A DNA stretch of 64,000 nt from Zeus faber (lineage: Eukaryota; Chordata; Actinopteri; Zeiformes; Zeidae): the NCBI GenBank assembly GCA_960531495.1, contig OY482851.1, forward strand, positions 9,468,214 through 9,532,213, written 5' to 3'. The position numbers and the translations under genes are program-made. Every line of letters begins with the position of its first letter. The first letter of the stretch is position 1. The notes beneath the pieces were generated by a model, which was not told where the DNA came from, did no database searches, and worked only from the letters and a program-made list of their open reading frames with translations. This document shows, in pieces, positions 25,766 through 42,469 of this stretch.

Positions 25766-25882
25766 TATATTATATTATATTATATTTTTATTATATTTTA
25801 ATAAAATATACCACTACTGCCGCTACTATTACTACTAACAATAATAATAATAATAAGGTATATGGAAAGTATTTGACCCACC
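24730..25882 (-). CDS. Unrecognised small gene with CaaX-like C-terminus (3' exons)
   Basis: Not recognised. Three minus-strand exons with good splice signals join in frame: 25132-25092 (acceptor TTATCTAG, donor GGG/GTGAGT), 24976-24943 (TTATGTTACAG, donor GACG/GTGAGA) and 24842-24730 (CCCCCAG, ending TAA). Joined, they read ESTQKLKHEHDSAG, DSILPCEDKRD, then GRPIFENTQNARGSRRDLSN and KLSSGKSSKKSKTCTLL. A fourth, less certain exon ending at 25882 (donor AACG/GTGGGT) would add LASDAVTPISN in the right phase; its 5' limit and the start codon are not found. A run of lysines before a terminal C-T-L-L fits a geranylgeranylation CaaX box, suggesting membrane attachment; this is inference from the tail alone. 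The gene lies tail-to-tail with gpat3 and downstream of myl7. Confidence 0.5.
25609..25660 (+). repeat. TTTATTAATCCC-type dispersed repeat copy
   Basis: AAGATGGACAGATGCTTTCT then TCATCCCCAGAGGGAAATTGC is a diverged copy of the same dispersed repeat seen near 243, 2140 and 62250. A TA array (25684-25795) follows. Confidence 0.5.
25684..25795. repeat. TA/TATAT low-complexity array
   Basis: About 110 bp of TA repeats passing into TATAT units, in the intron of the unrecognised small gene. Confidence 0.95.
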
Positions 25883-26429
25883 GTTTGAGATAGGAGTCAC
25901 AGCATCTGACGCGAGGCTGAGTCTCCCTCTTGGATCTGTCTGGTGACCACACTATGCTTGTATCTACTCCCACATCCACCCTGCCAGCTGCTCCGGAAGA
26001 AATCGGCATCGTTGTGACCAGAACTACATTTCACTCTTCACAAGTAAATCTCCACGCTTCGGGAGGTGTCTGTGTAACTCCTGAAGAGACGGGGTTTTCC
26101 TTAAAGGCCTCGCGTCACACGTCCCGGCTCTCCATGTCTGCTGGCGATCTTTTGCGACCGAGGAAATGTCTTGTGTCTGGGATTGATGTTTATGGACGAC
26201 GGGTTTGTTGTTGTTGTATCCATAGCAACCCTGTTGAAAGGGACTGGAGCTGCAGCAGAGCTGATGAGACCAGAGTATTGACCCCTGGATGGAGGGAAAC
26301 TGTTTACAAAGTGTATTCGAGGAAAAGGAAAGTTCACATGAACTTGGTTCAGTCATTTTTTTTTTTTGCATATAATATATTATAGTTAAAAATGAAATAA
26401 TGCAAATAACATTGTCCACTCACCTCCAC

Positions 26430-26505
26430 AGTTGATTTATATGTGAAGCCCTTTGAGACTGTTCTGTGATTAAAGGCTGTATAAATAAACTGACTTGAAC
26501 TGTTG
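26430..26505 (+). mobile_element. LINE/SINE 3' tail fragment
   Basis: TTTATATGTGAAGCCCTTTG, AGACTGTTCTGTGATT and GCTGTATAAATAAACTGACT closely follow the 3' ends of common teleost LINE/SINE families (GCCCTTTGAGAC...GGCTATATAAATAAA). Only the tail is present. Confidence 0.55.
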
Positions 26506-26897
26506 TTATCAATTATGTATTATCATAAATGAGCAAAGATAACATTAAAATAATTGCCCAGGCATCTCATCACTGTTTTGTGATTTTTTTTTTTCAGTTT
26601 TGTCTCGGCAAGAAGGTGTACATGTAATGGGGCTATAAGCCTGTCACGTGGAGCACAGCACTTTATTGTCAACAGCAGCAACAAAAAAAGCACAAAGCCA
26701 CATTGGAACGTCACGTGACCACATATGAACTCTGTACACTATTTGGCTCAAAGAAACATCTTCATTCAAAGAGACTTAACCTTTAATCTGATGAATCACA
26801 ACTGAGGCAAGTTCAGGGAAGTTAAAACAAATGACGTAAAATAATCCAGTTCAGAAATGTCATTAATATGAATCAGGGGGTGTAAATCCTTGGATCT

Positions 26898-27639
26898 CTA
26901 GGACTCTTCCTTCTCGTCTCCGTGCGTGATGATGTAGCAAAGCGACTTGTAGTCGACGTTGCCGGCCACGTCAATGGGAGCAACCGCAAAGGCCTGGTCC
27001 ACCTGGATGGGAAAAAAACAGAGAAAATCGATATATCTGTATCTGTATCTGTCGGTCTGACGCAGAGCGTTGCCGCAGAATAATGTGATGATCTGAACAA
27101 ACAAACCTCTTCCGCTGTGAATTTATCAGCTTGATTCATCAGTAGCCGTCTAAACCTGGAAATCAAAAAAATAACGCGCACATAAGGGATTTATTTTTTC
27201 ATTTAAATCAAAGCCGATCAGTGTGAAGGTCCGTTTGGAGTCTGTATTTTTCTTCTTACTCGTCCTTATTGACGAAGCCTGTGGCGTTGGGGTCAAAGAG
27301 CTTGAAGGCGGCAAGGATGGTGTCCTCTGGGTCGGTGCCTGGAAGGACAGAGGACGCAGAAGCTTCACCGTTGGGTCACTGAAGGTGCTGCTTTCACGCC
27401 TTTACACAGTTAACGCCAAGGAGAAAAGGAGAAATCCAGGAGACGCCACCACCACCCCAGGAACTCTATGTTCTCCTCAATATTCAGAGTATCCATGGTA
27501 AATATGTTCTGTGAGGTCCCACCGTTCAGTTTCTCCCCGAACAACGAGAGGAACACGGTGAAGTTGATGGGACCCTTGCCCTCGTTCAACATCTCGTCTA
27601 GTTCCACGTCGCTCACGTTGAGCTTTCCTGCAACACGCC

Positions 27640-27689
<50 letters not shown>

Positions 27690-28878
27690 GAAATGAAATA
27701 CAAATGTGAAATAAAACCATGCCATGAAAAGCTTTTCGGTGTTAACCGTTGATGTTACCAGAAATCATCAAATAATACAGATCAGAACTCTTAGGTAAAT
27801 TCAATGATAACACTTCTGTCGATGAATGGAAAGGCAGGGTTTACCCAGCTGAGCGTATGTCTCCCTCAGGTCTTGCTTCTTGATGACGCCGTCTCTGTCT
27901 TGGTCAATGCAGCCGAAGGCCTGCGAGATAAACATCTCTTTATTGTACAGGTAGGATACAGTGAAACGGAGGATTAACCCCCCTAACAAACATGTCTTTT
28001 GACGGTGGGAGGAAACCCACACAAACGCGTGGAGAGCGTGCAAACTCCAGGCAGAAAGCAGCTGGGACGGCCGGGGTTCGAACCCAGGACCTTCTTGCTG
28101 CTCACGCCAGGCACACATGGAGTGTTTAATAACTGTTCAACTAAAAGCGGAAATTTCCTCGCATTGCAAAAATAAAAAAATAAAAAAAGTAGAAAATCTG
28201 ATTGACTTATTGATAAATATTGTAAAACAGTCCCAAGAGTAGAGTAGAAGATCCAGGCACCTCCTTAAACTCCTGAATCTGCGACTGCTCAAACATGGAG
28301 AACACATTGGAGCAGGACTTCTGGGCGCCCCTCTGTCTCTTGTTCGCAGACTTCTTACTCGCCTTTAGGGAGAGGATGAAAACAACGATTAAATATACTC
28401 AAAGAACAGCCACCCGGATAGACAGGTTTTGAGGTTCGGGATGGGTGACTTTGACCCTTCGACCTTTTCAAATAAACGTAACTTGCCAATTGCCATTAAC
28501 CATCCAATAGACTTTGATGAATGCGTTCATTAGTTTTGTTTGATTTCGTCGAGGAGTCTCATTGGCATTATGAGAGACCTGTGCACAAATTTAAAAGTGT
28601 AAATTACAAAATGTTACATTGCCTTCAATCAACAATGACACGAGGTCAAGATATCAAGAGATCATAACTATATAAAAACTGTAAAATCATCAAGAGAAAT
28701 TAGAAATTCTTATTGCATAGTGCAATACGCCCTTGCCAAAAAAACAAGCTTTTCCTCAATTTATCGGGTAAGGAGTAAATTCGAGGACGTTCGCTGCTGA
28801 AAGGTTGTTCTTGAAGCATCCCCGCTGAGACAATATATTTGAACGCAAGATGACCACATGAATTGGGTAACTCACCAT
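26898..28878 (-). CDS. myl7: Atrial/cardiac myosin regulatory light chain
   Basis: Regulatory light chain that wraps the lever arm of cardiac myosin; fish myl7 (cmlc2) is the heart-specific form. Exons: 28878-28876 (ATG only), 28362-28261, 27920-27845, 27627-27523, 27338-27260, 27155-27107, 27002-26898; 172 residues. Reads MASKKSANK..., [20 protein letters not shown], then a first EF-hand loop with intact ligands ([12 protein letters not shown], the divalent-cation site), [21 protein letters not shown], and ends [20 protein letters not shown], nearly identical to the remembered MYL7 C-terminus. The start codon is the last codon of exon 1, as in other MLC genes. The N-terminus has SCSNVF where the phosphorylated serine pair of the family lies. 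Neighbour gck is the conserved partner. TTTATT at 26662 is the likely poly(A) signal on this strand. Confidence 0.93.
27649..27687. repeat. CA/GT tract next to a myl7 acceptor
   Basis: About 19 CA units in myl7 intron 3. On the minus strand the GT run ends some 20 bases before the acceptor GTGTTGCAG at 27628. Confidence 0.95.
27965..28135 (-). mobile_element. tRNA-headed SINE in myl7 intron 2
   Basis: On the minus strand it reads GGCGTGAGCAGCAAGAAGGT, CCTGGGTTCGAACCCCGGCC (a Pol III B box inside), then GGAGTTTGCACGCTCTCC, GTGTGGGTTTCCTCCCACCG and AAAGACATGTTTGTTAGG. This order is that of a very common teleost tRNA-derived SINE. It is somewhat shortened relative to the remembered consensus and has the same orientation as myl7. 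Confidence 0.75.
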
Positions 28879-29240
28879 GTCCGTGTGAGATAAAATGTGT
28901 AATGAATCAGTTTGACTCCCCAGACCAGACGCTGATGCCGGGAAGGGGTTTATGTACGAGCCGCGTTATCTGCCGCCTTCCTATAATAGCCGGCGGCGGG
29001 AGGCAGAGTCCCTTACAAGGCCGTCCCCACGCTCCCTCTCCCGCCGTGGGGTCTGGAGGGACCCGATAAGGGCCGGAGCGCCGCGGATTCCGCTGCTGGA
29101 TTCCGCTGCTGGATTCCACGGAGCTGCAGAACAGAGATAGCGGGAGCGGTCCAAAGTGACGCGTGACACAAAGCAGCCACGGCGAGATTCACCAACCTCA
29201 CTTGTTGGAATGGAGGAACTCCGTGTTTCGTAAGCAAAGG
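28879..29240 (-). promoter_or_regulatory. myl7 5' region with GATA and CArG-like sites
   Basis: Upstream of the ATG on the minus strand, in order of distance: TATA-like CATAAACCCC (about 28945-28954), a GATAA (28966-28970), a CArG-like CTATTATAGG (28980-28989, one mismatch to CC-W6-GG), then GC-rich DNA with further GATA cores and a 15-bp unit repeated about twice (29086-29118, GATTCCGCTGCTG). GATA and SRF sites are known regulators of cardiac myosin genes; their use here is inferred. Nothing else is seen up to 29800 except A/T-rich DNA. Confidence 0.4.
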
Positions 29241-29724
29241 TTTCAGGAAGTATAATTGGTATGGTTTCTATAAAGAGTATTACTATATATTTGATAATTT
29301 TTCAATTTAATCAAAAGATGTATCTGCTTCACTTTTTATTCTCTTTTATTTTATTATTATACTCAGATTTTAAACCTTTTTTTGGTGAACGGCTACGGCG
29401 AAAGACACCAAACGTCACCAGAACTAATTCCTGGTTCCTCTTTCAGGTCCTCCTGATTTCTGGTGAAAGTAGTTCAGCACTGATGATCAAGGACGTTGGT
29501 TCATTTATCGTTTCTCTTGTTTTGGCAGCTCTGAATCTCAAAACCCAGTGCCAGGGGATAATTCCGTCCTTCATTCAAATATCATGTCATGTCCAGGTTT
29601 GAAATGCCAATAACAAAAAAAATATATATAATTATGGTTCGAAAGAAATTAATTTAGGGAGCAGTGTCTTAAAATATTCAGAAAATTATCATAAAACAAT
29701 TTGTATTTGTATTTATATTTATTA

Positions 29725-29726
<2 letters not shown>

Positions 29727-29790
<64 letters not shown>
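29727..29790. repeat. TA dinucleotide array
   Basis: About 30 TA units between myl7 and the gck 3' end. A shorter TA run lies at 30151-30187. The rest of 29240-30458 shows no supported gene. Confidence 0.95.
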
Positions 29791-29791
<1 letters not shown>

Positions 29792-30150
29792 CAGTCAGAG
29801 CTATTCTCATACAAAGCACAACTTAATATCAAGCAAATATGAAAGAATTGAAGACCTCTTGGCTAATACATAACGGTGGAACTGGAACTGATAAATACAC
29901 CAGAAGAAACATTTCATTGCCCACAGATAGTAAAGAGCTCACAATACAGCTGACAGATGATTTTGATTTGGTTTCAACCATGCCTCTGAGTTTATGGTAC
30001 AGTCGTATATACAAAATGAATCTATCCATCAATATGTTACATGATGATCATGATAAAGCAATTATTTTGAACTGAGCCCATCCACGTCCAAAAACCATCA
30101 GACATCAGACCATCACGCTGCGCTACCAACGTGTGTATGTGTGTGACCCC

Positions 30151-30188
<38 letters not shown>

Positions 30189-30458
30189 GTACAAATATAC
30201 CTTTGTTTCTATAGATTTGGCTTTTGTCTTAACTTCAAATGGGTCTCTATAATACAAGTGGTTCCTGGTTTCTTGTCTGTACATCTTCATGCGGCAGCGT
30301 CCTCTGCTTGCAAACCCAAAAAACATCCCTCAACCAAAGAAATGTTTCTGCAATTCCCGGCTGAGCCTTTGCCCCCCTGTCTCTGGGTAGAGTCAACCGT
30401 CCGAGAGAACACTTCGTCCAACTGTCCAATTGTCTTTCTCTGCGGCGAGACGCCAGCC

Positions 30459-35478
<5,020 letters not shown>

Positions 35479-35779
35479 CGTCAGCATCTGGTTGAGGTGA
35501 GAGCTGACACACGGCATCTTCTCGCGCTAAACAAGCTTCTGGTTGTGTATCTACAGTAGGCGTGCGCTGAGTGTCTCTCTGGAGCCAGTGGGCTGTGAGG
35601 GGCGTCCAGCCGCAGCTGTTTTTAAACTCAGGTGAAGTGGGCTGGACACAGAGTAAGATGGCCCCTCCGCCGCTACGCACACAGCAGAAAAAAAACCCCA
35701 CCCCTCCCTGATCAAGAAGGATCCACATTGGACGTGTAAGCCTTTCAACGACCAGCTCCGATCAACAATTCTCAATTCT

Positions 35780-35859
35780 CAAAGTTTAGACTAAAGGCGT
35801 TAAACTGAATCTATTGTAAAGCCATTAGATTCAGTTTAATGCCATTAGTCTATACTTTG
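35780..35859. repeat. Long hairpin (inverted repeat) upstream of gck
   Basis: Left arm 35780-35813 (TTTAGACTAAAGGCGTTAAA then CTGAATCTA) pairs with right arm 35826-35859, with a 12-base loop (TTGTAAAGCCAT). About 30 of 34 positions pair. It lies some 300 bp upstream of the gck start codon. Confidence 0.9.
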
Positions 35860-36654
35860 CCTATTTAATTGGGCACATGTTGATGCATTACACATGTAAT
35901 GTATACAGTAGTACTTCAAGAGACCATGTAAATATGGCATTGACCTGCTCTGGATTTTGCTCATCCACCAACATTTTATCATAATGAATGATAAGCATTG
36001 TCCCCTAAGCTCTAGAGAGCAGGCTGCATTGTTCTTTTGTTTTCCGATTTCCTCCACCTAAGAAGAAGTGTTTTGTTAATTTCAGACTCTGATTTGTTCA
36101 GGTTTGGGAACCTGAACAAGAATAAAAAGGTAATGGAACCTTCAATCATACCAACACGGGAAGCGTTTTTTTCTCCTGTTAACCTTCATCTCTTAAGAGA
36201 GAAGTGAAACGATATAGTTTGTGTTGCTAGATCGGCTTATTTGAGGGGCAGAAACCTCAATATTTAAAGTTAGCAACAGATCTAAGAGCAGCTAGGGTCT
36301 GGTACCTTTATCTGTCACGATGGTTTACTGTTGCGTGACCCTTAGTTTTGTCAAATAGCAAAACCCCCGAAATACCCGTGTGACCCCGTCGCCCAGTGCC
36401 CTCACTATACAAGACAAACCCAAAGGGTTGCACTGACCTTCATAGGAATTCATCACTCAGTATTAAAGATAATAAAGATGTGTTTGAGATGTCATGGATT
36501 TATGTTTATTTATGGAGGAACAATGGAAAATTAGATTTATCTGGTGTGGTGTGGGGGTGGTGTGCTTTAAGCAGCCACGCCTGTTTTTGGTCTATGTAAT
36601 TGGGCCCCGGATCAGGGGCGGCTGTACGCTTCTTGCTCGTCAGAGCAATCAACA

Positions 36655-36656
<2 letters not shown>

Positions 36657-36746
<90 letters not shown>
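36657..36746. repeat. CA microsatellite, about 44 units
   Basis: Uninterrupted CA array about 1.2 kb upstream of the gck start codon. Confidence 0.97.
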
Positions 36747-36747
<1 letters not shown>

Positions 36748-38006
36748 ACGAGATCCTTTGTCATGACAAGTGTCCATCTGCTCCTGGCTTGTTACATCTG
36801 TCCACTCTCTACAATAAACTGGTGTGTTTGAAACATCTTTGCTTGTGTGTCTGTGTCGGAGGGCCTTGAAAACACCACTCGGGTGGCGTGTGGCCGGCAG
36901 AATTGCCACATCTGGGAATAAATAATAAAAAATCGACAATAAAAAAAACACTCAGATCAGTTAAGGATATTGTTTTATGAGCAGCATTGGTCACCAAAAC
37001 ATGAATTAATATTAATCCAGAACTTTATACATAGAAATGTAGTATTTCCAGGGATGGAACATAACTAAGTACTTTATACTTGAGAGCTTACATTTTAACG
37101 GATTCATCCACTTTACATGATAAATACTTTTTACTCCACTGTATTTACACCTTCAAATTATTTTTCATACATAATTTATTCAATTGTAAGAAAAGGGTTT
37201 ATTTTTGTGTTTGAGCGTGCTGACAAGAACGTTGGGCTAATTAACAATGCACCACAAACAACACTTTAAGTAACCCAGATCAACGTATTTAGGATGGAAT
37301 GTGCCCACTTTTGACACTAAATGTAATGTAATATCTCGTACTTCAATGGTACTTGAATATGACTTTATATACATAATTCCAAACACTGTTTGCTCTGAGG
37401 TGTGTTTGTGAGTACGTAGTGAATGTATTCCAAGTGCTGGCCCATAGTCACTTAACTGGCTAATTTAACCAACAGTGTTTGCAGAGAGACCTCCACCCAG
37501 CTCGCTGTCTCGGAGCAAACTGCAAGGGTGAGTCATGTTTTGCAACACTGTGTGAAGTGAAATGTCTGTCTGAGGATTTAGTCATCTTCATCACAGCCAG
37601 CACCACTTCATTTTTACAATCTTCATAAATATTGAGACTGGGAAATGAAGCTATTGGGTCAGTCGGGTCATGTTATAGACTCATTGTGTATTATAAGGAT
37701 GTCATTGTCTATCCCTTGGCTTAACACTCGGACCAGTACTCTTCTCTACGCCTGTTAGGTTCTTTGTAGCAGATACATGTGTTACAATGTGAAAGTAATT
37801 TGGATTCCTTTTTCTTTAATTGACTCCCCTTTTAATTTGTTTAAGTACAAAGGTTCTTAAACTTATTATTCTTAAAAATTAACTGGGAATCATTGAAAAA
37901 CAAAATGCTGCACCTGCGATTACAATTTGAGAGACTGAGAAAAGTGGGAAGTGTAAATGTACATTTTATTTAAAACAACTGAATAAGCACATGTGCAGTA
38001 TATATG

Positions 38007-38039
38007 CAGATTACTGCATACTGAATATGCAGTAATCTG
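38007..38039. repeat. Perfect 14-bp stem palindrome
   Basis: CAGATTACTGCATA, loop CTGAA, then TATGCAGTAATCTG. No repeat family recognised. Confidence 0.9.
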
Positions 38040-39879
38040 TGTCCGCTTCGTGGCAACTATAACTTTAATATGTTTTTGTGTGTGTGCTGTGATTTAAGAT
38101 GAACGGGAAAATGAACTGGAAGTCAAGTGCAACTACTGCAAAGAAAAAGAGAATCGGGCCTTCTTGTGAAAAGTGATGGGAACAATATCTTACAAGCTTT
38201 GCCATTGAGATGAGAATCTGCTTTGCAATAGATGACATTGCTTTGTATGAATGAGTTTTATCAAGATGTTTGTCGGGTTGTTGTTTTTTGTTTTTTTACT
38301 CTCTGTGATCATCTCAACACTATATCATGTAGGCCTAATCATCAATCGATTGGTGATTTTAGACATAATAGTTCCAGGTGGTGTCTCAATATAGAGAAAA
38401 AAAATAAAAATAAAAAAAAAATAAAATAAAAAGTTAAAATGTAGTCCTGGGTTAATCACAAAAATCTCTTTTCCAACTGTATGCAGGACGTTTTTCAGTT
38501 CTATTTTGTTTGCAGTGATGTCAATACACTGAGAAGAAAGAATGTCTGCCACAACGAACAAAGAACGAGTGTAAGATGAATGAATGACAGTTTCTCAAAG
38601 AATATAATGAAAATAGGTTGTGTAAACAGGATCATGATGAACATAACATGGTTAAAATAGGTTTTACCTTTTTTATCGTGTCATGAGGGTCCATATCATG
38701 CATTTCCAGTCGACCATGGCATGTCTGACTGAACAGCTGTTTGCTGTGGTGCAGGCCTCTTTCTGCTGAATTGAAGAATACCAAAACTGTGGAAACAACC
38801 TAAGGACTTATCTTCATTTTCACAAGCGGATCCGTTAAAGACTCTAAAGAACAAAGTTGATCTCCCACGTGCAATAGATTGCCTATGTCATCCCTTCAAA
38901 AATATTAGTTTTAAAGGTTAGAAATATCCAGTGGATGGATCCCAACGTGAGTTTTTGTTGCAGCCTTGGTGGTAAGCGCTAAATTTGAGGAAAACATGAA
39001 CAAGGCAGAGCAACCTCCTGTCTAAAGTACATTTCTTTACTTCCATAGCAACCAAACCACAATTCCCGGAAAAAAAAGTAAAAGATGCTTGTCCTGCCAC
39101 AGGCAGCCCACCAACAGGTGCACCGGGATGACTCTGTTTCCACGTCGAAACCTTTTCAACGTGTTGCCCTGGAAACGGATTTACTGACACACTTGTGTTG
39201 TGGAAAACACTTAGCAGTGAACTAATTGGCCAAGAGGAAATTGTTAAATGAAGCAAATTTACTTGGGAAAACATCAAATGACGGTGCCAGATCTTTCTAT
39301 CAACGATCCTACCATTTGCAGGCATGCCATGTTTTTTTTAAATAATACTATTAATAATATGATAATAATCACAATCATAATAATAATAATAAAAGTCATT
39401 ATCAACCCCCACCCCGATAATAATGAACATTTGTTCATTTTTTATAGTCACAATTTACAAATACATAATAAAATAAATATAAATGGAAATGGGAAAAGAC
39501 GAATGAAGATTTTTAAATGCAAAAAAACTGGAACATTAATATCTTTCTCCATCCACAAATAAATACTTCAGTACAAAATCTGTATTAAGAATTTTAAATG
39601 CAAACATAATATTATATAATGATGATAATATTTCTTCATCTACAAATAAATAATGTGCTACTTTTGTTGTGTAAACCATTTTACAAATAAACGAAGCAAC
39701 ATTTACATTGGAGGAGATTGGATTATATGTGTTCATATATCCTGTATTTTAATTATTTATTTGATGCGGCTCGCATCAAATTGTATCGCTTATAAATGCC
39801 GACACACACACACACGCACACACATTATCCTATTTGTATTCGTTTGCATTATACTGTATTTTTGTTTTGTGACACTTTT

Positions 39880-41990
39880 TCATTTCATCTTTATTTAATT
39901 CTCGGGGATACACTGAGGGATGAACTCTCAATTTCAATGATGCCGAGATCACATTACACAGAAAAAATAAAAATTTAATAAAACAAATAACAAAATAAAA
40001 AACAACTTAAATAAGTCAAGAAGACAACAAGAACACAAACACCAACATTGGTTAAAACAATTGTGCCAATTGTCCCAATTGTATGAAGTCTTTAAAGAGC
40101 ATCGTAGGTTATTCCACGAGTCTGGAGCACAACATTGAAAAGCAGTGTTTCCTTATGGGAGTTGACCCGCGGAACATCTGACGTAAACCAGTCCTGAGAG
40201 CGGGTTTGATAAGCTCCTACACTGAGGTGCAATAGTGAAGTAATGTAAACTGGTAATTCTTTCAGGAGTGCTTTGTAAATAAACATACACCAACGTTGAT
40301 CTCGTCTCGCAAATCAAGAGCGCCAGCCAACTTTTTCATAGAGAGTACAATGATGGCTACTGTAGGCATCGCCGGTAATAAATCTGAGAGCAGAGTGATG
40401 TATAGCGTATCTTAAGTCTAAGGGCTTAAGGTTTACGACAGCAGCGTGTCTATATATTACATCACCATACTCAAAGACAGAGCATACTAAACATGGGAAA
40501 GCAGGTTCTATTTTCGATAAAGAAAGCCAAGTTTCGGCCGCAGCTTTTCGACCAGTTCATAAATATGAACTTTGAAAGCGAGTTTATTATCAATCCAGAT
40601 GTCTAAATATTTAAAGTGTGGGACTCTTTCAATAGCTGTACTGAGTAAAGTGCTAATAGGAAGTTTGCTATGGTCCATTTCCTTAACTCTTGTGAATGGC
40701 AGTATATATAAAAAAAAATGTTGTCATTCAACACAAGTTTGAGATCGATAAGTTGCCTCTTGAAGAGCATTAAAAGAATGTTGCAGATGTCAACAGCCAA
40801 TTGTATGGAGTCAGCCCAACAACATAAGATAGTGTCATCTGCGTACAGATGGACACTACAGGTATTCGAAGATCCGACAATATCATTGATATAAATTGTG
40901 AAAAGAAACGGTCCTAGGATCGAACCTTGAGGGACACCTTTTGTTATTGATAAAAATGCAGATTTAACATTACCCATTTTCGCACACCACTGTCTAACCA
41001 ATAACTGGTTTTGGAACCATTGATAAGCTTTAGGGTCGCAGCCAATACTTACGTAGCGGTTTGTGTACGAGCAGGGAATGATCAACCGTATCAAAGGCTT
41101 TTGATAGGTCGATGAACAGAGCGGCACAATGCTTCTTTTTATCCACCGCTGTCACAATATCATTTAAAATGAAAGATGTTGCAGAGACGGTACTGTGGTT
41201 AGCCCTGAAAACCAGACTGGCGAGGGCTCAACACAGAATACCTGGGCAGAAAAGTCTTGAGTTGGTTGATTACTACCGATTCAAGTCTGTTAGACAGACG
41301 GGACAATATAGAGATGGGACGATAGTTATTAAGAACGCAATTATCTACTCCCGTACGCAATGGAGTAACGTGAGCAACTTTCCACACCATGGGAATTTTA
41401 CCTGATGAATGAGGGATGCGGGAGAAGCTGGAGGGCAAACTGAGGGACAGGACTTACAGTACGTACAGAGACATCCATTTCTGGTTTACTCCTAGATTTA
41501 ACAGATGCTCCCATTTTCAAATAGGTGACCAGCTGCAGCATAATGTTTGTTCAAAACTGTACATCATTTCTCTGCGATCAGATATTACACACTGGAGTTT
41601 ACATGTGTGGACAGGGAAATTGCATTTTTATTCTTAGTTGAATTCACTACCTTCCAGAATTTGGCTGGATTTGGGAAGGGAAGGGTCTCCAGATTTTATG
41701 GCCCGGATACAAGCCTCATTCTTTCATTTGAACAAGGATGATAGTTAAGAGGTGAACCAAGGACAAGACCAATCTTTAACTGCATATATGTATGACCGTA
41801 TGTGTATGTATGTGACAAATAATCTCTTGAACTTGAACTTGAACTTTAGTTATTTGCTTTTTAAACGGGGCATGTCTGTTAACCACTGTGTTGAAGGTAT
41901 TTATAAAATGATCCAGTGCTTGAGCAACGTCCGGAATTTCTAATGTATTTGAAATGTCACTGAAAAAGATCATGTAAGGAGGCGTGCTCA
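39880..41990 (-). mobile_element. Decayed non-LTR retrotransposon (LINE) with reverse transcriptase
   Basis: Minus-strand pieces of one ORF2 in order: a linker (SDISNTLEIPDVAQALDHFI and NRHAPFKK, about 41960-41860), the start of the reverse transcriptase (WKVAHVTPLRTG, LNNYRPISILSRLSNRLES, about 41390-41270), the core with TKGVPQGSILGPFLFTIYIN (about 40935) and the catalytic YADDTILCC (about 40840), and a C-terminal tail (LSVGAYQTRSQDWFTSDVPR, about 40230-40160). The parts lie in different frames with stops between them, so it is dead. An insertion of about 0.3 kb separates linker and RT; it ends in a TGTGACAAATAA...CTTGAACTTGAAC tail (about 41810-41850) in the opposite direction, a nested element. 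The clade is CR1/L2/Rex1-like by inference. Confidence 0.85.
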
Positions 41991-42469
41991 CTAAAATTTC
42001 TAAAAATGTATCTTGACAACAACTTACTCTCTTTAGTGGCGTATCCCTAATGCAGGCTATTGGTCAATGGTCACCTCACACACATATCATGTCTGTGTTG
42101 GAGTGGATGACTGAGTGGACTCTCACCATTGCGGAAAACGTTATCAACTTAAATTATAAATTGCTAACGGCGACACTAGGAAACGTGTTGAGGTCACAAA
42201 AACAAGATGAAAAAGAAAACATAAAAGCATCATCTCCATGACCAGTGTAACCAGGCACAAACTTGACATGGAGTCCACTCCACTCCAAGATCCAGTCCGT
42301 GTATCCGCTCCAGGCCCTGCTCCTCCCCTCCAGGTCATTTGTGCGTCACAAAACAGGAATACAAAAGCACAAAGCGGTCCAAATGGGAATCAACCATTTA
42401 AGCAATAAAACATATGAAAATAGATTAAATCACATATGAATGGTTCTACATTTATTTTAACACACCACA

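Noticed and set aside
25930-26385. 151-codon plus-strand open frame downstream of gpat3
   Set aside because: No splice partners, no domain, and it overlaps minus-strand DNA between myl7 and the small CaaX-like gene. A minus-strand frame here (26024-26419) is equally unsupported, though part of it might be a 5' exon of that small gene.
28040-28100. Possible tRNA gene (B-box-like GGTTCGAACCC)
   Set aside because: No cloverleaf can be formed with an anticodon arm; the flanks match a tRNA-derived SINE.
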